DNA of 64,000 nucleotides from Thermothielavioides terrestris NRRL 8126 (lineage: Eukaryota; Ascomycota; Sordariomycetes; Sordariales; Chaetomiaceae), in the NCBI RefSeq assembly GCF_000226115.1, contig NC_016462.1, positions 620,001 to 684,000 on the forward strand. Direction: 5' to 3'. Below the pieces are notes generated by a model. The model was given only the letters and a program-made list of their open reading frames with translations, was not told the origin of the DNA and did not search any database. Position numbers and translations under genes: made by a program. Shown piece by piece: positions 1 to 12,773 of the stretch (positions are counted from its first letter, which is position 1; each line of letters begins with the position of its first letter).

Positions 1-3000
1 AAAGGTGGTCGCTATTAAGAACACCTTACGTAGCATTATTAAGATCTCGAAGCGATACCTAGTAGGTAAGATCCGTGAATGTAAGGATAGCGGTTTCCTA
101 GTATGTTCCTAGACTTCTGCCCTAACTACGCTAGTAGCGAGTATAGCGATGACTGCGATGGCTACTCTAGCGATAGCCACGGATATTGAACCCCCTTCTT
201 TAGCAGTGTAGTCTACTATAGTTATGCCTATCAATAGCGAATTCGCCTTTAACGACTATATTGTAGCTATAGCATAGAACGGCTATAGCAAATTATCGAT
301 GCCCCTAGCTATTGACCTTGCGAAAGCCGTATCTACTAACGAATTCAACGACACTGATTCTACTACGCCGATAAGCGACTACGTCTTCCAACTGGTGTAG
401 GCCAACGACCTTGAACTAGCTAGCAAGCCATTTGTACTAGAAAAGTAGTCGACACTAGGCCTATAGATAGATCTAAGCTTAGACGAAATTATTACTAAGG
501 ACGGTGTATATATGTATATAAAGGACCTCGGCACTGCGTAGCGTTTTATCGAGGTTATTAAGCAATATCCTAGCCTCTAGAAGGACGAAGGTCTTGTTCG
601 GCAAAGCCTAGACGAGCTAATGTATATGCTATTAGTAGAGGGCTAGTAAAACTAGAAGGTCAATGCCCAATCCTACCTACTAAGTAGAAAGGATCGTAAA
701 GTACTCGATAAGACCTTCGATAGCCTATATAAGCAAGGCTGTATAACCTAGGCTACCTAAGCTACTCCTTTTGTATACCCTATATTTATAGTATAGCGAC
801 CTAGGTGTAATAGGGAGCTTAAAGGCAGAGTTGTAATCGATCTACAGAGTCTAAACTATATAACGGTGCCTAACAACTATCCTTTACCTTTATAATTGGA
901 AATCATCGCCAAATTGCGTGGCAAGCACTTTATTATAGCGATCGACGCTATATCGTTTTTCTACTAGTTCGGTATATATCCTCTGTATCACGATCGATTT
1001 ACCTTAATTAGCCTACGTAGCCTTAAGTAGCCTACGGTATACCTAATAGGCTACTGCAACTCGCTAGCGAACGTTTAGTGTATTATAGACTAGCTCTTAA
1101 GGCTATATTTGTTATATACGTAAGCCTTTATCGACGACATTGTAATCTACTTAGACAATGCCGAGGACTATATACGCTACCTAGATATGATATTCAGCCT
1201 CTTCGCCAATAAGAATATCGCCCTCTCACTAGCTAAATTGTATATAGGTTATCTAAGCATAGAGTTGCTTAGATTTTATATTGATAGTCTAGGCTTTACA
1301 ACTATTACGTAGTACGTTAAAGCCTTTAAACAGCTCGCCTTCCTATATACTCTTAAGGCTCTCGAGTAGTATATCGGCGCTATAGGTTTTCTACAGTACC
1401 TGATCCTATACTATACTCAGTTGGTAGAGCCTCTATAGGTTTATAAGACTATACTATTGAGGAAAGGCTATAAGGACGGCTATATTGAGACTAGTAACCC
1501 CTCTAAGAGGACTACTTATTATATAAAAACGACCTTCGAACCTACGCTAGTTAAGAAGCTTTCCTTTAAAGCAATCTAGATAGCGATATATAAGGAAGAT
1601 CTAACTATTTTATACTACTTCGATCCTAATAAGCAGCTCTTTATATAGATTGACGGCTATTTAGAACGTAGATTTGGCGTAATAGTATTCCACTTACATA
1701 ATAGCTACAAATAGGAGTCTAGTACTCTAATTCCTTCGAACTAGGTACTTCTAGTTATATTCCTTAGCCAATGCTTAACGAAGGCCGAGATATAGTATAG
1801 ACCTTTAGAACAGGAGGTCGCCTATCTAGTCTAGGCTGTTAAAAAGCTCTATACTATAATATACTTAGCTAGGCTTCTGGTCAATGTGCTTATAGATTAT
1901 ACCGCTATATATGGCATTGTTGTATAAACCTAGCTCGATACCTCGTCTATAGATCGAGCTAATCGACAGCTTATTACTACTTCTGTTTACCTTTCTAAAT
2001 ACGACCTATAGCTATATTACCTACCTAGCTACCTAAACTTCGTATTGGACGCCCTAAGCTAGCTAAAAGCGATATAAGATCCTATTAAACGCTTAGAAGG
2101 CTACGTGGTACTCGACAACGTAATGTTTACCTTCGCCGAAACGCGTATAGAGGAGTCGCTCTAGTAGAAGTTTATCGCTATATATAAGGAAGATTCTAAA
2201 TATAAGGCTATTATTAAGGATCTTACCTATAGCGACGCTACTATCGCTAAGGGTAGCGGTATTTTCTTATACCTTAGGCTACCTTTTACGATAATCGATA
2301 GCCTAATTTACAACATCTAGCTATATAGCGTACGCCTTCTCTATATACTATTTAGTATAATCAAGGAAGTTCTTAGCCTAGTATATAACGCTAAGTACTA
2401 CTTTGGAGTAGAACGTATACTCTACGACTTATATAGCATTTCTATAGTCAATAAAACTCGTAAAGTTAAGAAGTACGTTGCGCATTGCCTATTATACCGC
2501 CTTAATGCTATAGATCGATAGAAGCTAATTAGCGAATACTAGCTAATTCGATTAAGCGATATACTGCTAATACGAGTTATCGCTATCAATTTTATTGTAA
2601 GCCTCCTAAGCGTACTATCGAAGGGCTTACCCTAGTAGCTAGACGGCTATAACACCTTCGACGCGATAATGACTATATTCTGTAAAAGCAGTAAACGGAT
2701 CCTCCTATTACTAGGCAACGGTAAATACTTAGTAAAGGATTAGGGCTACGTTTTTATATGTTAGTTGCTCCTATTGGACTAGGGTATACTGTTAGCTATT
2801 ATCTTTAACCGCGACTATAAGTTTATATTAGACCTCTAGACTAGTATATAGGAGTATTAGGGCACTAAGCTACTGATAACGACTATATACTATCTATAGG
2901 TAGATAGTCTAGCTAAATGTAAGAATTAAACTATAGAAATCGCCCTACATTTCTATACCTTTGAGTTCCTAACTGGCAACTAGGTCGACGTTATCCCTCT

Positions 3001-3141
3001 ATTATAATAGAACCTTAATAGCGTTTATTTAGCTCCTATCTGTTCGTTGCTATACAAGTAGTTATATAGGTTTAAGCTATAAAGACCGTTTAACGTGTTT
3101 ATAGCTAACCTAGGCGCTACAACGCTAGTAGATCTTTCTAC
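1..3141 (+). mobile_element. RIP-degraded Ty3/gypsy retrotransposon, 5' internal part
   Basis: This is the interior of a Ty3/gypsy LTR retrotransposon; the left LTR and Gag lie outside the window. The + strand, read through many TAG/TAA stops, shows a protease-like lead-in, then reverse transcriptase from about 820 to 1470: a VVIDLQSLN..TVPNNYPLP block near 840-890 and FIDDIVIY (the catalytic YxDD region) near 1128-1155. RNase H-like sequence (FDPNKQLF..IDGY) lies near 1620-1660 and integrase core-like sequence at about 2400-3060. Stops sit where Gln or Trp codons are expected, as CpA-to-TpA changes on either strand would produce. No open frame survives, so it cannot be autonomous. The reading breaks at 3141 where a LINE has inserted and resumes at 8717. 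Confidence 0.85.
3132..3141. repeat. Target site duplication of the LINE, left copy
   Basis: ATCTTTCTAC at 3132-3141 is repeated exactly at 8707-8716, directly after the (TAA)n tail of the LINE. The gypsy reading frame continues sensibly across the two copies, so this is the duplication made by LINE insertion. Confidence 0.8.
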
Positions 3142-6100
3142 GTACCGAGGGCGCTAGCGACAAGCGATCGAGGCTTCTATAGGAATTTCGCGCCCTAGTG
3201 TCGCTAGAGATATAGCTACGTATATAGGCAGCTACACGTATATACTATCGCGAGGTGTTCCGAGACGAGCTAAGCTGCCCTTACGACGTGTACAAGCTAC
3301 GTAGGAGCGTCGACCACATTAAAGAGGAGGTTATACAAATTAAAAACAAGGTCGGGACGTAGACGAGCGTTAGGGGCGTATAAGCGAGGACCTAGGTATA
3401 GGTAGTAGGGCAGGGCGTAGCTACGACGGCGACGTCCTAGCTACTTGAAAGCCGCGTTTAATATATATCGAAGAAATTGTTCTATAAGCTTGTAGTAGAC
3501 CTTAGGCAAGTATCTACGGATATCGTCAATAGGAGTATAGGTAATATAGTCTAGGCGGTTAATATAGCTATAGCGACGATAGGAGCGACGATAGGGGGTG
3601 GTAGAAGTGGCACAATCGTAGTATAGAAGCTGCTAAAGAGTAGGAATATAGTAGTTACCTTCGAGGAGGACTACTAGGCGTAGTTTGCTAATAAGGACAA
3701 TTGTCACACGCAACTGTGGCAAGGGCACCCATGACCGCACCGCGGTCAGGGGTGACGAGCGTTCCCTTAAAAAGGGGAACCTCACCCGGAACCCCTTCGT
3801 AGGAAGACAGACTGCATCAACATACTTTTGTGACACATACTAGTGTTCAGGAGTGCCGCCTCATCAGCTGACGAGGCTGAGAGGCATTGATCTTTCTCAC
3901 CCTCACACGTTTACCGCTAGATGGTCACCGAGGACCATCGGCGTGTAACAACAATAAAGTATAGGTTATAGTTGTGTTTAGAGCGACTACGATACTTAAA
4001 CGCTATATCTTTATAGTGCTTAAAAAGGGTGTTCGGCTAGCTACTTTAACAAGGTATAGAGGTAACGCCAACTGCCTAGCGATGGACCTAGCGAAGGAGA
4101 ATAAGGTTTAGATCGTATATATAAGGCCGTAGGCGCTATAGGGCAATGTTGAGGACGGTTAGGGGCTATAAACGATATATATACTAGTCGAGCTATATAT
4201 AGTCGAGGAAGTAGCGAGGCTTATCGACTAAGGGGTTCTATTCGATTATACGGTCTACCTTTATAAACGCTTCGAAGACGTAGTGTATATAATCCTATAC
4301 TTTAAGTATAGGAAGTAGGGATATAAAGCGACATTCTATAAAGAGGAAGAGGTACATTGCCTAATCTACGCCTATATAATATATAGCAATAGTGATATAA
4401 CGAAGGAGCGAGAGGCAAAATGCCTAGTAAAGACCGACTTAGCTAGGAATAGGCTAAAGTATATCAACTGTAGAGGCGCCTATATAGCCTTTAACGTAAG
4501 CTATAAGATAGCGAAGGAGTAGCGCTAGTATATAAGGGAGTAGTTCAACGACTATCTACTTACCTTCTATATACCCTAGTCTTAAGTAGTAGTAGCAACG
4601 GGGGCGAGTACGTAGCATAGGAGCTAGGAGGACAAGTCGGGAGAATAGCGTTTAAGGAAACGCCCTACTAAGGTAGGCTAGCCTACCGATATCTAGAGGG
4701 CAAGGTACTTCAACGGTATAGACCTATTCTAATTTAGGGTACTCTTATAAACCTTTTAAGGAGCTAGGGCATAGAATAGGAGCGCTACTTATATAGCACC
4801 CCTATATAGTGTAAATATAGAGCCGACTTTATAACCTAATATAGTGATAACTAAAAGCCTCTATCCTATATCGAATATATAGCTATAACGCTAAGAGTGC
4901 TCTACTAGAATATCGATAGTAGTAGAAACCGCTTTAACTAAACGCTAAAAGGTAGGGAAGAGTTCGACCTAGTAGCGATTTAGAAGCTATTGATTCGCCT
5001 AGATACGACCTCCCTAGCCCTACCCTATAGGCAAGGTGGCTAGTATAAGATAGTGTATAGCGTTAGTAGGGTAGCGCTATATATAAGTAAGCGCTTCAAC
5101 TATATAATATAGTTGGCTAAGGTAAGGGAAGATTAGGCGGCTATAACGTTTAAAAAAGAAAGATTGGACCTCTTTACAGTGTAGTCCATTTATTCGTCTA
5201 ACTAGGAGCTAGGGTAGTAGTCGCCGCTTTATACCCTAGTAGAGTAGAAGCTAAGAAGGCGTAATATATTTGTAGGCGACTTCAATGCCTATTACCTAAT
5301 ATAGGACAAGTACAATAAGACCTCTCGATTAGCGAGTACACTGCTCTAGATTATAGTAGAATAGGAGCTTGAGCTTCGTATATTATATAGTATACCTACC
5401 TAAGTATAGTAAGGCAATAGAGATAGTATAATCGACTATATCTAGGCAATATAGGATAGTGGTACCTAGTAGCTAGGACCTCTTAACTTAATAGGCTTAG
5501 ACTATATACCCTAGGTAGCTAAAGTACTACTAAGGGGGAGTAGTAGTAGAGCCACTATATTATAGGGCTATAGCTAGGTGCTACTAGACTGTAAAAGGTA
5601 TAAAGCTAAGGCCTAGTTTCTAACCCTACTAAAGGAGATTAATATAGTAGAGGAATTTAAAGATATAATAGATATTCTTATATATAAGCTAACTAGTATT
5701 GTAGATATAGCGGCTCTACGCTATAAGCTCAACTAGGGGTTCTATACGCTATAGTAGAATCTTGAAGTCGACGAGGCAATATAAGAAGCGAGGAGGGCTA
5801 AACGCGCTTAGTGGTCAAGCTATATAGCGAGCTCCTAAGCGTATTACTACGAGGCGGTATAGCGTTTTGAACGCTATACCTACTAGTTATAGACGCTATA
5901 CTAACGCTACTTGTTCGCTAAGGCGTCGAAGGAGTAGAAGCTAATATAGGATATTAAGAGGTAGGTATAGCTTCGAAGCTACTAACGTTCTAAGCCTCTA
6001 GTGCTACTAGCGCTCTAGCTAGGACCTAGCGAGCCCTAGAGCGCTATAACGTATATTTAGAAAGCTAAGGCATTAGCAAGGCGCTTCTTTCCTATACTAT

Positions 6101-8706
6101 AGGCGTAGTACAATAGTATCTTTAACCGAGACTAGCCTAAAAGGTCTTTTTATAATACTATACCTATCGACTAAGAGGTCTATAGAGCTAAGATTATAGA
6201 GATTATAAGCTATATAGGATCAAACAAAGCGTTTAGCAAAGACCTCTTTACCAACAAGTTCTTTAAGGCCTATAATAAGGAGGGCAAGCTATTAGAGGTG
6301 TTTATAATGATTATATATATCTGCTTTAAGCTAGAGCACTTCTTATATAGATTCTACGCTATATAGGTAGTCGTCCTTAGGAAGCTAGGGAAGTCTCTAG
6401 AACAGTTAATGGAGATAGGGGTATACCGCCTAATATCGCTACTTAGTACAGTAGGCAAGATTATTGAAGTAGCTATTACGAACTGAGTAATATATATAGC
6501 TAAGGTGTATAAGCTGCTCCTAGAGATATAGATAGGCTTCTAGTAATATAGGTCTATAGAGGTAGTAATCTAGGTAGTGACTAATATAGTAAAGACGGTA
6601 TAGGTATATAGCGTCTACGCTTCGCTATTGCAATTGGACCTAAAAGGCGCTTTCAACTAGGTCGACTAGGTCTAGCTACTATATATACTCTAGGAACTAG
6701 GCTTCGAGAGGAAGCTGATTATACTCCTAAAGAGCTACTTCGAAGATTGTATAGCGCGTCTATAGTTTAATAGGATTATAGCCAAGCCTACGACTCTATA
6801 GTAAGGTACGCTATAGGGCTCGCTACTATTGCTAACACTATTTATCCTCTTTATTACCCCTCTATTCTACGCCCTTAAGGCGTATACTAGGCTTCTAACG
6901 GTCGAGTATATAGATAATACTAACCTTCTTACGTTTAGATAGGATATACTAGTGTACTACTATATATTAGAGAGGGGGTTTACCAAGTATAAGAAATAGG
7001 CTATAAAACGGAGGATATAATTCGAATTAGCGAAAAGTAAGCTTATCTATTTTATAAGGACGTAGCGGCTATATATAGAGGTCGTCAACATCTTTAGCGA
7101 AGGTTAGCTAGGACTTATATTTATAGAGTTAGTAAGGTTCCTAGGCGTATAGCTAGACTATAAGCTCTTGTTTTAGGTATATAAGAAGGCAGTTAAAGCT
7201 AAGATAGCTATATAGAAGTTTACCTTTATAAGACTTATAGCAAAGATATATAGGGTATATATCGTATAAGTTTAGGAGATCTATACAAAGGTTATTAGGA
7301 GCGTCCTTTTATATAGGACAATGTTATAGTATACCCCAACGCTGATCGAAGGGACTCTCTATAAGATTGTATATAGCTTTAGCGTAACGTAGTTAGGCTA
7401 CCTTTAGGTAGTTGCTAATATATATAAGGCTACGCTAGTCTACAACCTAGAAAGTAAGACCTAGGTACCCTCTATTGATTTATATCTTAACCGCTAGGCG
7501 GCGTATACTAAGTAGAGGCTCTAGAAAACTAAGCTTATATAGCTCCTATACAATATCTATATAAAGGTAGTATTAAGGTTGAAGAAGCAGTGCTATATAC
7601 ACTATACCCTAGTGGCGAGGCTAGCTATAAGAGAGTCTTTTATAGAGTAGAGGCAACTATAAGCTAAGGACTAGCTCCTTATATACCGCCTAGCAATAGT
7701 AGTAGAAGCGTAGGGTAAGAGCGATAAAGACAACGATTGGAGACCTTAGGAACTATAGCTATATACCAACGTAGATATAGCTATAGTAGAGGAGTAGAAG
7801 GTATATAAAGAGCTATAGATATACTACGTAGACGCTAGGAGACTAAAGAGGACGTACTATAGAGAAGTAGTAGACCTATATACCTTAGAACCCTCTACCT
7901 AAGTACTATAGGTATATAAGGATCTTAGTAAAGTGTAAAGCTCCTTCCTTATATAGGTATAAACTAGGGCTATTAGCCTTAGGCAGTTCCTATTCTAGAA
8001 GAGGGTACTAGATATACTTATACTACTTTGTCGCTATAGCGAGGTACCTAAGACTATCGTCTACCTTATAATACGCTATAGGGACCCTATAGTTACTATA
8101 GGAAGGCCTTATATCTAAGATCAATATATACTATTTACATTGCTTAGGAGTAGGAGAGGTATTTAGAGGCTTATAGGATAGCTAATACGTATTAAGCGTC
8201 TATAGGAGTACTAGCTAGCGCTCGAGCTAAACGTCGAGGGCGAGGTAGGATATAGAGGATTAGCGAAGAGCTCTACAAGTATATAGCAGGAGCATAGTAG
8301 CTAGAATAGCGTAGCAAAGGAGCTTTAGGCAGCTAGCTACAAGGACTGGGGTATAGGCGAAAGGCGTAATAGGAAGAGGAGGAGGCGTAGGAAGGTCGGC
8401 CTCTAGCCGCTCCCCTCAAGTACGTAGTACGCCTAGCGGCTATAGTACTTACGCTAGGAACGTATTGTATATATAAATAGCGCGCAACGGGCTATATAGG
8501 CTGCTATATCTCCGTCGCCACTAGGCCAGAAAGGTGGGTTCCGGCGAGTTGGAGAGAAGGAACTAGGGAGGCCCGCCCTACATAGCGGGAACATAGCGTA
8601 AGCGCTACATATAAGTGGTATATATAAAGGTGGAGGGACCGCTTGCCCTCAGTGGCAAGGCGCTAAGTGCCTCTTCGATATAAGATTAATAATAATAATA
8701 ATAATA
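3142..8706 (+). mobile_element. Tad1-like LINE retrotransposon, RIP-degraded
   Basis: A non-LTR retrotransposon of about 5.6 kb on the + strand. The first part is ORF1-like and full of stops. An apurinic endonuclease-like domain follows, with GDFNAYY near 5274-5295. The reverse transcriptase starts near 6370 with a VVLRKLGK motif, then a YRLISLLSTVGKIIE block, LDLKGAFN near 6637, and the YxDD-equivalent EYIDNTNLL near 6903-6930. The 3' end is a short (TAA)n array at 8694-8706, and a 10-bp target duplication flanks the element (3132-3141 and 8707-8716). Motif order and tail match fungal Tad1-clade LINEs; clade assignment is from family knowledge. Stops are mainly TAG at expected Gln/Trp positions, which points to RIP. 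A 251-bp inverted-repeat element interrupts it at 3701-3951. Confidence 0.85.
3701..3951. mobile_element. GC-rich 251-bp inverted-repeat (MITE-like) element inside the LINE
   Basis: The ends are TTGTCACACGC (3701-3711) and the near-perfect inverse GCGTGTAACAA (3941-3951), one mismatch in 11. CAA flanks both sides (3698-3700 and 3952-3954), a possible 3-bp target duplication. It is clearly GC-richer than the LINE around it and lacks the TAG/TATA texture. It holds at least four short hairpins: 3732-3748 (7-bp stem), 3761-3780 (6-bp stem), 3859-3876 (7-bp stem with one mismatch) and 3920-3939 (7-bp stem). There is no coding potential. It is probably a non-autonomous DNA transposon; superfamily unknown. 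Confidence 0.6.
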
Positions 8707-8708
8707 AT
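8694..8708 (+). repeat. (TAA)n tail of the LINE
   Basis: A short TAA/AAT trinucleotide array closes the LINE directly before its target duplication. Such simple-repeat tails are typical of Tad1 and I-type non-LTR elements. Confidence 0.75.
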
Positions 8709-8716
8709 CTTTCTAC

Positions 8717-9806
8717 ACTTTATGACAATCTACGCTATAAGGCGCAATTGGCGATAGACTTTATAGCTATATAAGCTAAGCGTTATTATAATAGTTGCTA
8801 TCGCTAGGTCGAATTCGAAGTTGGTAACAAGGTCTATCTTCGACTCTATTATAGATACTACTTGCTTAGCAACCTACCTTGGAAATTATTATAATAGCGT
8901 ACTAGACTATTCCCTATTAAGCGCTACGTTGGCTACCTAGCTTATAAACTCGACCTTCTGAGCTATATAGGCATCTACCTAGTCATCTCTATAGAACACC
9001 TCTCGCCTATACCGCTAGGAGAGGATCCTTATAGCCATATTAAGCCGGAGGTAGGCCTAGTGGAAGATTTATAAGCTTCTAATTAGTTAGAGGATTACAA
9101 ATTCGGTAACGATTATAAAGTAGAATATATTCTTAAGCACTTAGTTATAGATACGAGGATCAAGTATTTAATCTAGTAGAAGAACCTAGGCGTCTACTAC
9201 AACGCTTAGAAATTGCTATATAATATATAGTATACTCCTAAGATTGTAGAAGAATATTAGAAGCGCCTAGGCATCGATCTACCTATAGGGGCTATATAGA
9301 AGAAGGAAGATGCTATAGCGCCTACTAAGCGCCCTCGAGGTCGGCCCTAAAAGAATATAGAGGCTGTAGACAAGGCTATAGACAAGGCCGCCAACAAAGC
9401 TATAGAGAAGGCTATAGGCGCTATAGTACCTGCTAAGCGCCTACGTAGCTACCTTTGGAAGGACCTAGCGGTAGCCGGCCTATCGACGAAGACCTCTTTG
9501 TAAAAGGTGCCTACTCCAGTGGTATAAACTAAGCAACTCTTGGCGCTATAGACTATAGTACCGTAGTCTAGTACGCCTAAGGAGGAACTTGCGCCGAAGG
9601 CCTCGGTTGAATATATAACGGCGCTATAGCCTACAACGCCTGAGAAGACACTTATACCAGTTGAGTATATTCCGGAGCCGCCGTCGCTAGCGTGTTCGAC
9701 CATTGTGGTGGCTAGTCCAGCTTCGAATATATAGCGCAATATACGTGCCCGCAAGGAGGATGTTTAGGAGGAGTAAATTACTAGATTTGGAAGGAGGAGC
9801 AACGCA
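8717..9806 (+). mobile_element. RIP-degraded Ty3/gypsy retrotransposon, 3' internal part with chromodomain remnant
   Basis: This continues the element at 1-3141 after the LINE. The + frame gives the integrase C-terminal pattern FEVGNKVYLRL near 8811-8845, followed by RLFPIKRYVGYLAYKLDLL near 8905-8960, the classical Ty3/gypsy GPY/F-like module. A chromodomain-like stretch (VEYILKH..IKYL) follows near 9120-9170, then a basic PTKRPRGRP-like tail near 9318-9350. Together these suggest a chromovirus. Stops interrupt every frame. The RIP texture fades at about 9790, where ordinary sequence begins. Confidence 0.75.
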
Positions 9807-10000
9807 GTGAGGGCACTGCTGTTTTTCTTGCGGCCCGGCACTTGATACTGGATACTACTGTATATATAAATAGATGATGACCCTATTTGGGTTAGGCTCT
9901 AGGTTAGGGTTGCTCTATATAGGGTTTGCCCTATATGGCCTATACGCCCTATACACACTGCCAAGAATATCTTGGCAGCGGTGGGAGCCTCCCTACTTTG
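9807..10000 (+). mobile_element. Possible 3' LTR remnant of the gypsy element
   Basis: A purine-rich tract (GGAAGGAGGAG, 9789-9799) precedes TGAGGGCACTGC at about 9808. That is the order polypurine tract then LTR start, followed by TATATAAATAG near 9861. The 5' LTR is outside the window, so the LTR cannot be confirmed and its right end is a guess. Confidence 0.3.
9959..9977. repeat. 8-bp stem hairpin
   Basis: TGCCAAGA and TCTTGGCA pair perfectly around the loop ATA, within the putative LTR. No function can be assigned. Confidence 0.6.
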
Positions 10001-12353
10001 AATCGAACATTACACTTACCATCAATCTTCCTGTATACTGCATTTTGCGTGCCACCGTATCAATACCGCGGTAGCACGTCCTCTCCGTTGCCTGTAAATA
10101 CCACAGCGCACAATAACCGGCTTGGATACCTGAGAGCATTGAACATCGCTGACTCTAAGACAGCAAGATCTCGCCGAATCGCTGGGAAGGGCCAGGCAGA
10201 CAATCAATCATCAATCTTAAGGCAAGCTTAAACGCAAGACTTGCTTCCCCTCTGCCTGCTCCAGCAGAGAGCTGTCCAGCCAGGCAGCAGGCTCACAGAC
10301 GCCGAGAAGAGGCCGTCACTGACCAAGCGACCGTCTCCTGCCAGGGAACCCCGCCCCGGGGTCGGAGGAGATTCATTGGCGTTCCAGGTAACTCAACTGA
10401 AACCTCAGGCTGAGGCCTCGCCCCAAGTCATCGCCACAAACCCTGCAGGGTCTTCAACAACCGACGAGATTTGAGCTCGGCGTTCACAGCCGCTTTGAAA
10501 CAATCGCCGAATCGACCACCGTCGCCGTCGCCATCAGCCGTCGGCTTGTGCTTTGATGTCCCGCAATGCCACAGCGAAGCTTGTGTCGACAACCTGGATT
10601 GGTTTGTGATGGCAGGCGCGACATCCAGGCAAGCAAGATTCGCAACTCCCAGATTGTGAGTCAACTCGTGTAGCTACACTAGCATCCATCGGAATTCGCC
10701 GTCGCCGACACCGTCAGCTCCGCGTTGGTTGACTCTGAACCCCTTCCTCCCCCTCCCGTTTCAGCCCTCACAGTCCTGGAATGTTCCAGGCCAGTGAGTC
10801 GCCGGGGCGAGACGAGGCGAGCCGGCACGTGGGACGCCACGTTCCAGGAGTGGTGCAACGTGCAAAGGGCCCAGGGCAAGGTCATTGAAGACGAATCAAG
10901 ACAACAAGACCGAGACGAGACGTGGCGCGGGGACCCAACCCCTTGGGCCCCGGGCTACCCTGCTCGTGTTGTACTGTGTATGGAGATAGCTAACTATTGT
11001 AGTTAGCGCCGGCAAGCGGAGGAATCTCCGGTGCCCTGGCTTTGTTACCAGAGAAAGGAAGGAGGCAAGGAAGACGGAATGGGGCCAATTTGATGTCGGC
11101 TGCTCGGTGGACAGGTGGCTGCTTGGGGGTACTGGTTTGGGGGTGGTGGGGGAGCTTCTGTCTCAATCACGCTCAATCACGCTGTCGTTCCCCTCAACAT
11201 CCATCCTAGCAGGGTGTTTGGTCTGGTTCTGGCTCCGTTTCGAAGTGGCTTTGCTGGACTGTATCTAGCCCCCCATCCCCTTTGGCTTGTGCTTCTTGTT
11301 GTCGGAAACAACCTGGAGGGTAGTGTATCACGTTTCTTCGACAACTCCCGTCTGGTTGGGCCGCGATTGTTGTGCCAAGCTGGCAGAGAAGAAAAGTCCA
11401 CTGTAGTTATCTCCCAGCTCGGGCCAATGATAACCATTGTTGGATGGAGGAAAAGGGTAAAACCTGGTCTCGGCAAAAAGCAACCGCTACCAGATCCGTG
11501 GGTCAGCCAGACAAGAGAACTCCTCGGACTTCACGGGAGATCTCCTCGGGCTTCACCCGTCTCTGGAGGTTGGGAGGAAGAAGAGGACGGTGATATGGAG
11601 AACCGGCTGGTGAGCACGGCGTGCATTGCGAGGGAACATTGGAATGCCCGATCGGGAAACATCATGGAAGCAAGTGGGTCTTCTAGAACGAAACGCAGCT
11701 GAATTGCCTGAAACGATACCCCCGGTTGGCCGCAGAGGTTCTCAGCTCCCATCAGACGGGTACACTAGCGTAGTGTACACTAACGTTACGTGTACGGAGC
11801 TACTCCGGAGGCATCAGCAGTCCGGGGATTGCCCGGGGAGCAAGATCCCGCCAACGCGAAGTCGCGAACGGGCTGGTTAGTTACCTGTTTTGAACTACAC
11901 TTCACTGCACAAGTATAGTGTAGTGTGCACTATAGGAACCCAGAACCGCACAGATGACAGATCACCGCTGCTAGCGAGCGACCATTGGCGGTCGGGTGGG
12001 CGGCGACCTTCTCCCCGTGTGTCGAGACGTCAAAACGCGAACCATCCGAAGGGGGCAGAAGGAAGGGGAAGGGTGATCCGTTCCACCGGGATCGCTCCGC
12101 GGGCGGTCATGGGATGGCGCTCGGGATTAAAGTGGGTCGCACTGCTTCGCCGATCATGCGAAAAGCACGGTTTAGCGCAGGGACCAACGACGACGCCAAA
12201 AGGAAACGCACCCGAACTGAAATAACGACTGGTCTTTCCCCCCTGAGCCGGGGCAGACAAGATGGAAAGGTCAAATTCCCAGCGTGACTAACTATGAGCC
12301 GCTAGAATACCTTAATCAGTACGGATTTGTTGGTCGCGAATTGGTCTTGTGCC
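10001..12353. other. Non-coding stretch, no recognisable gene
   Basis: Only short unrelated open frames are present, none with family features. The area around 11757-11935 is rich in TACACTA/TAGTGTA motifs, including the 12-bp palindrome TAGTGTACACTA at 11771-11782. Confidence 0.6.
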
Positions 12354-12773
12354 GGTTATGGCTAAAGAGGTCCCGCCAAGACTAATTTCGGAGACTGCCG
12401 CTTACAAGTATTTACAATCGCCACGGGGTGAGCGGGGCCGCGACGACTTCGACGGACTTCGAGCAACATCAACAACGAACAATCGCAAAGACTCGTCGCA
12501 ATAACTTTACGAAGCCTCAACCAAATTAAAAAAAAAAAGAAAACCGAGATAACCTGCACCCTAACTATAATCTACATCCTAACTATAACCCGAACCCTAA
12601 CTAGCGGAGGGCTGGCGCTGCCCCCCGTACCCCCGGCGAACTAACCGCTTGGCGATAGTGCAAACGCCTTGGCGATAGTGTATACGCCTTGGCGATCGGG
12701 GCTGTGTAATAACGTTGTAAAAACATTGCCGACAATTGGCCGAAATTAGTCTTGGCGGGACCTCTTTAGCCAT
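12354..12773 (+). mobile_element. TIR family B element, copy 1 (non-autonomous)
   Basis: An approximately 420-bp element with terminal inverted repeats of about 34 bp: GGTTATGGCTAAAGAGG at the left and its inverse at the right, each continuing through TCCCGCCAAGACTAATTTCGG. It has no coding capacity. Its interior contains an A-rich run (12528-12539) and, at 12553-12600, eight degenerate CCCTAA-like hexamers. It shares orientation with copy 2 and is opposite to copies 3 and 4. The right end lacks the outermost GGTT. Confidence 0.8.

Noticed and set aside
3855..3880. Possible hammerhead ribozyme core on the minus strand (CTGATGAGG)
   Set aside because: The required GAAA on the other side of stem II is absent, and the stems are explained by simple hairpins.
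9901..9950. Telomere-like GGTTAGGGTT near the edge of the RIP block
   Set aside because: Only isolated units, without the six-base periodicity seen in TIR family B, so not a telomere or interstitial telomeric array.
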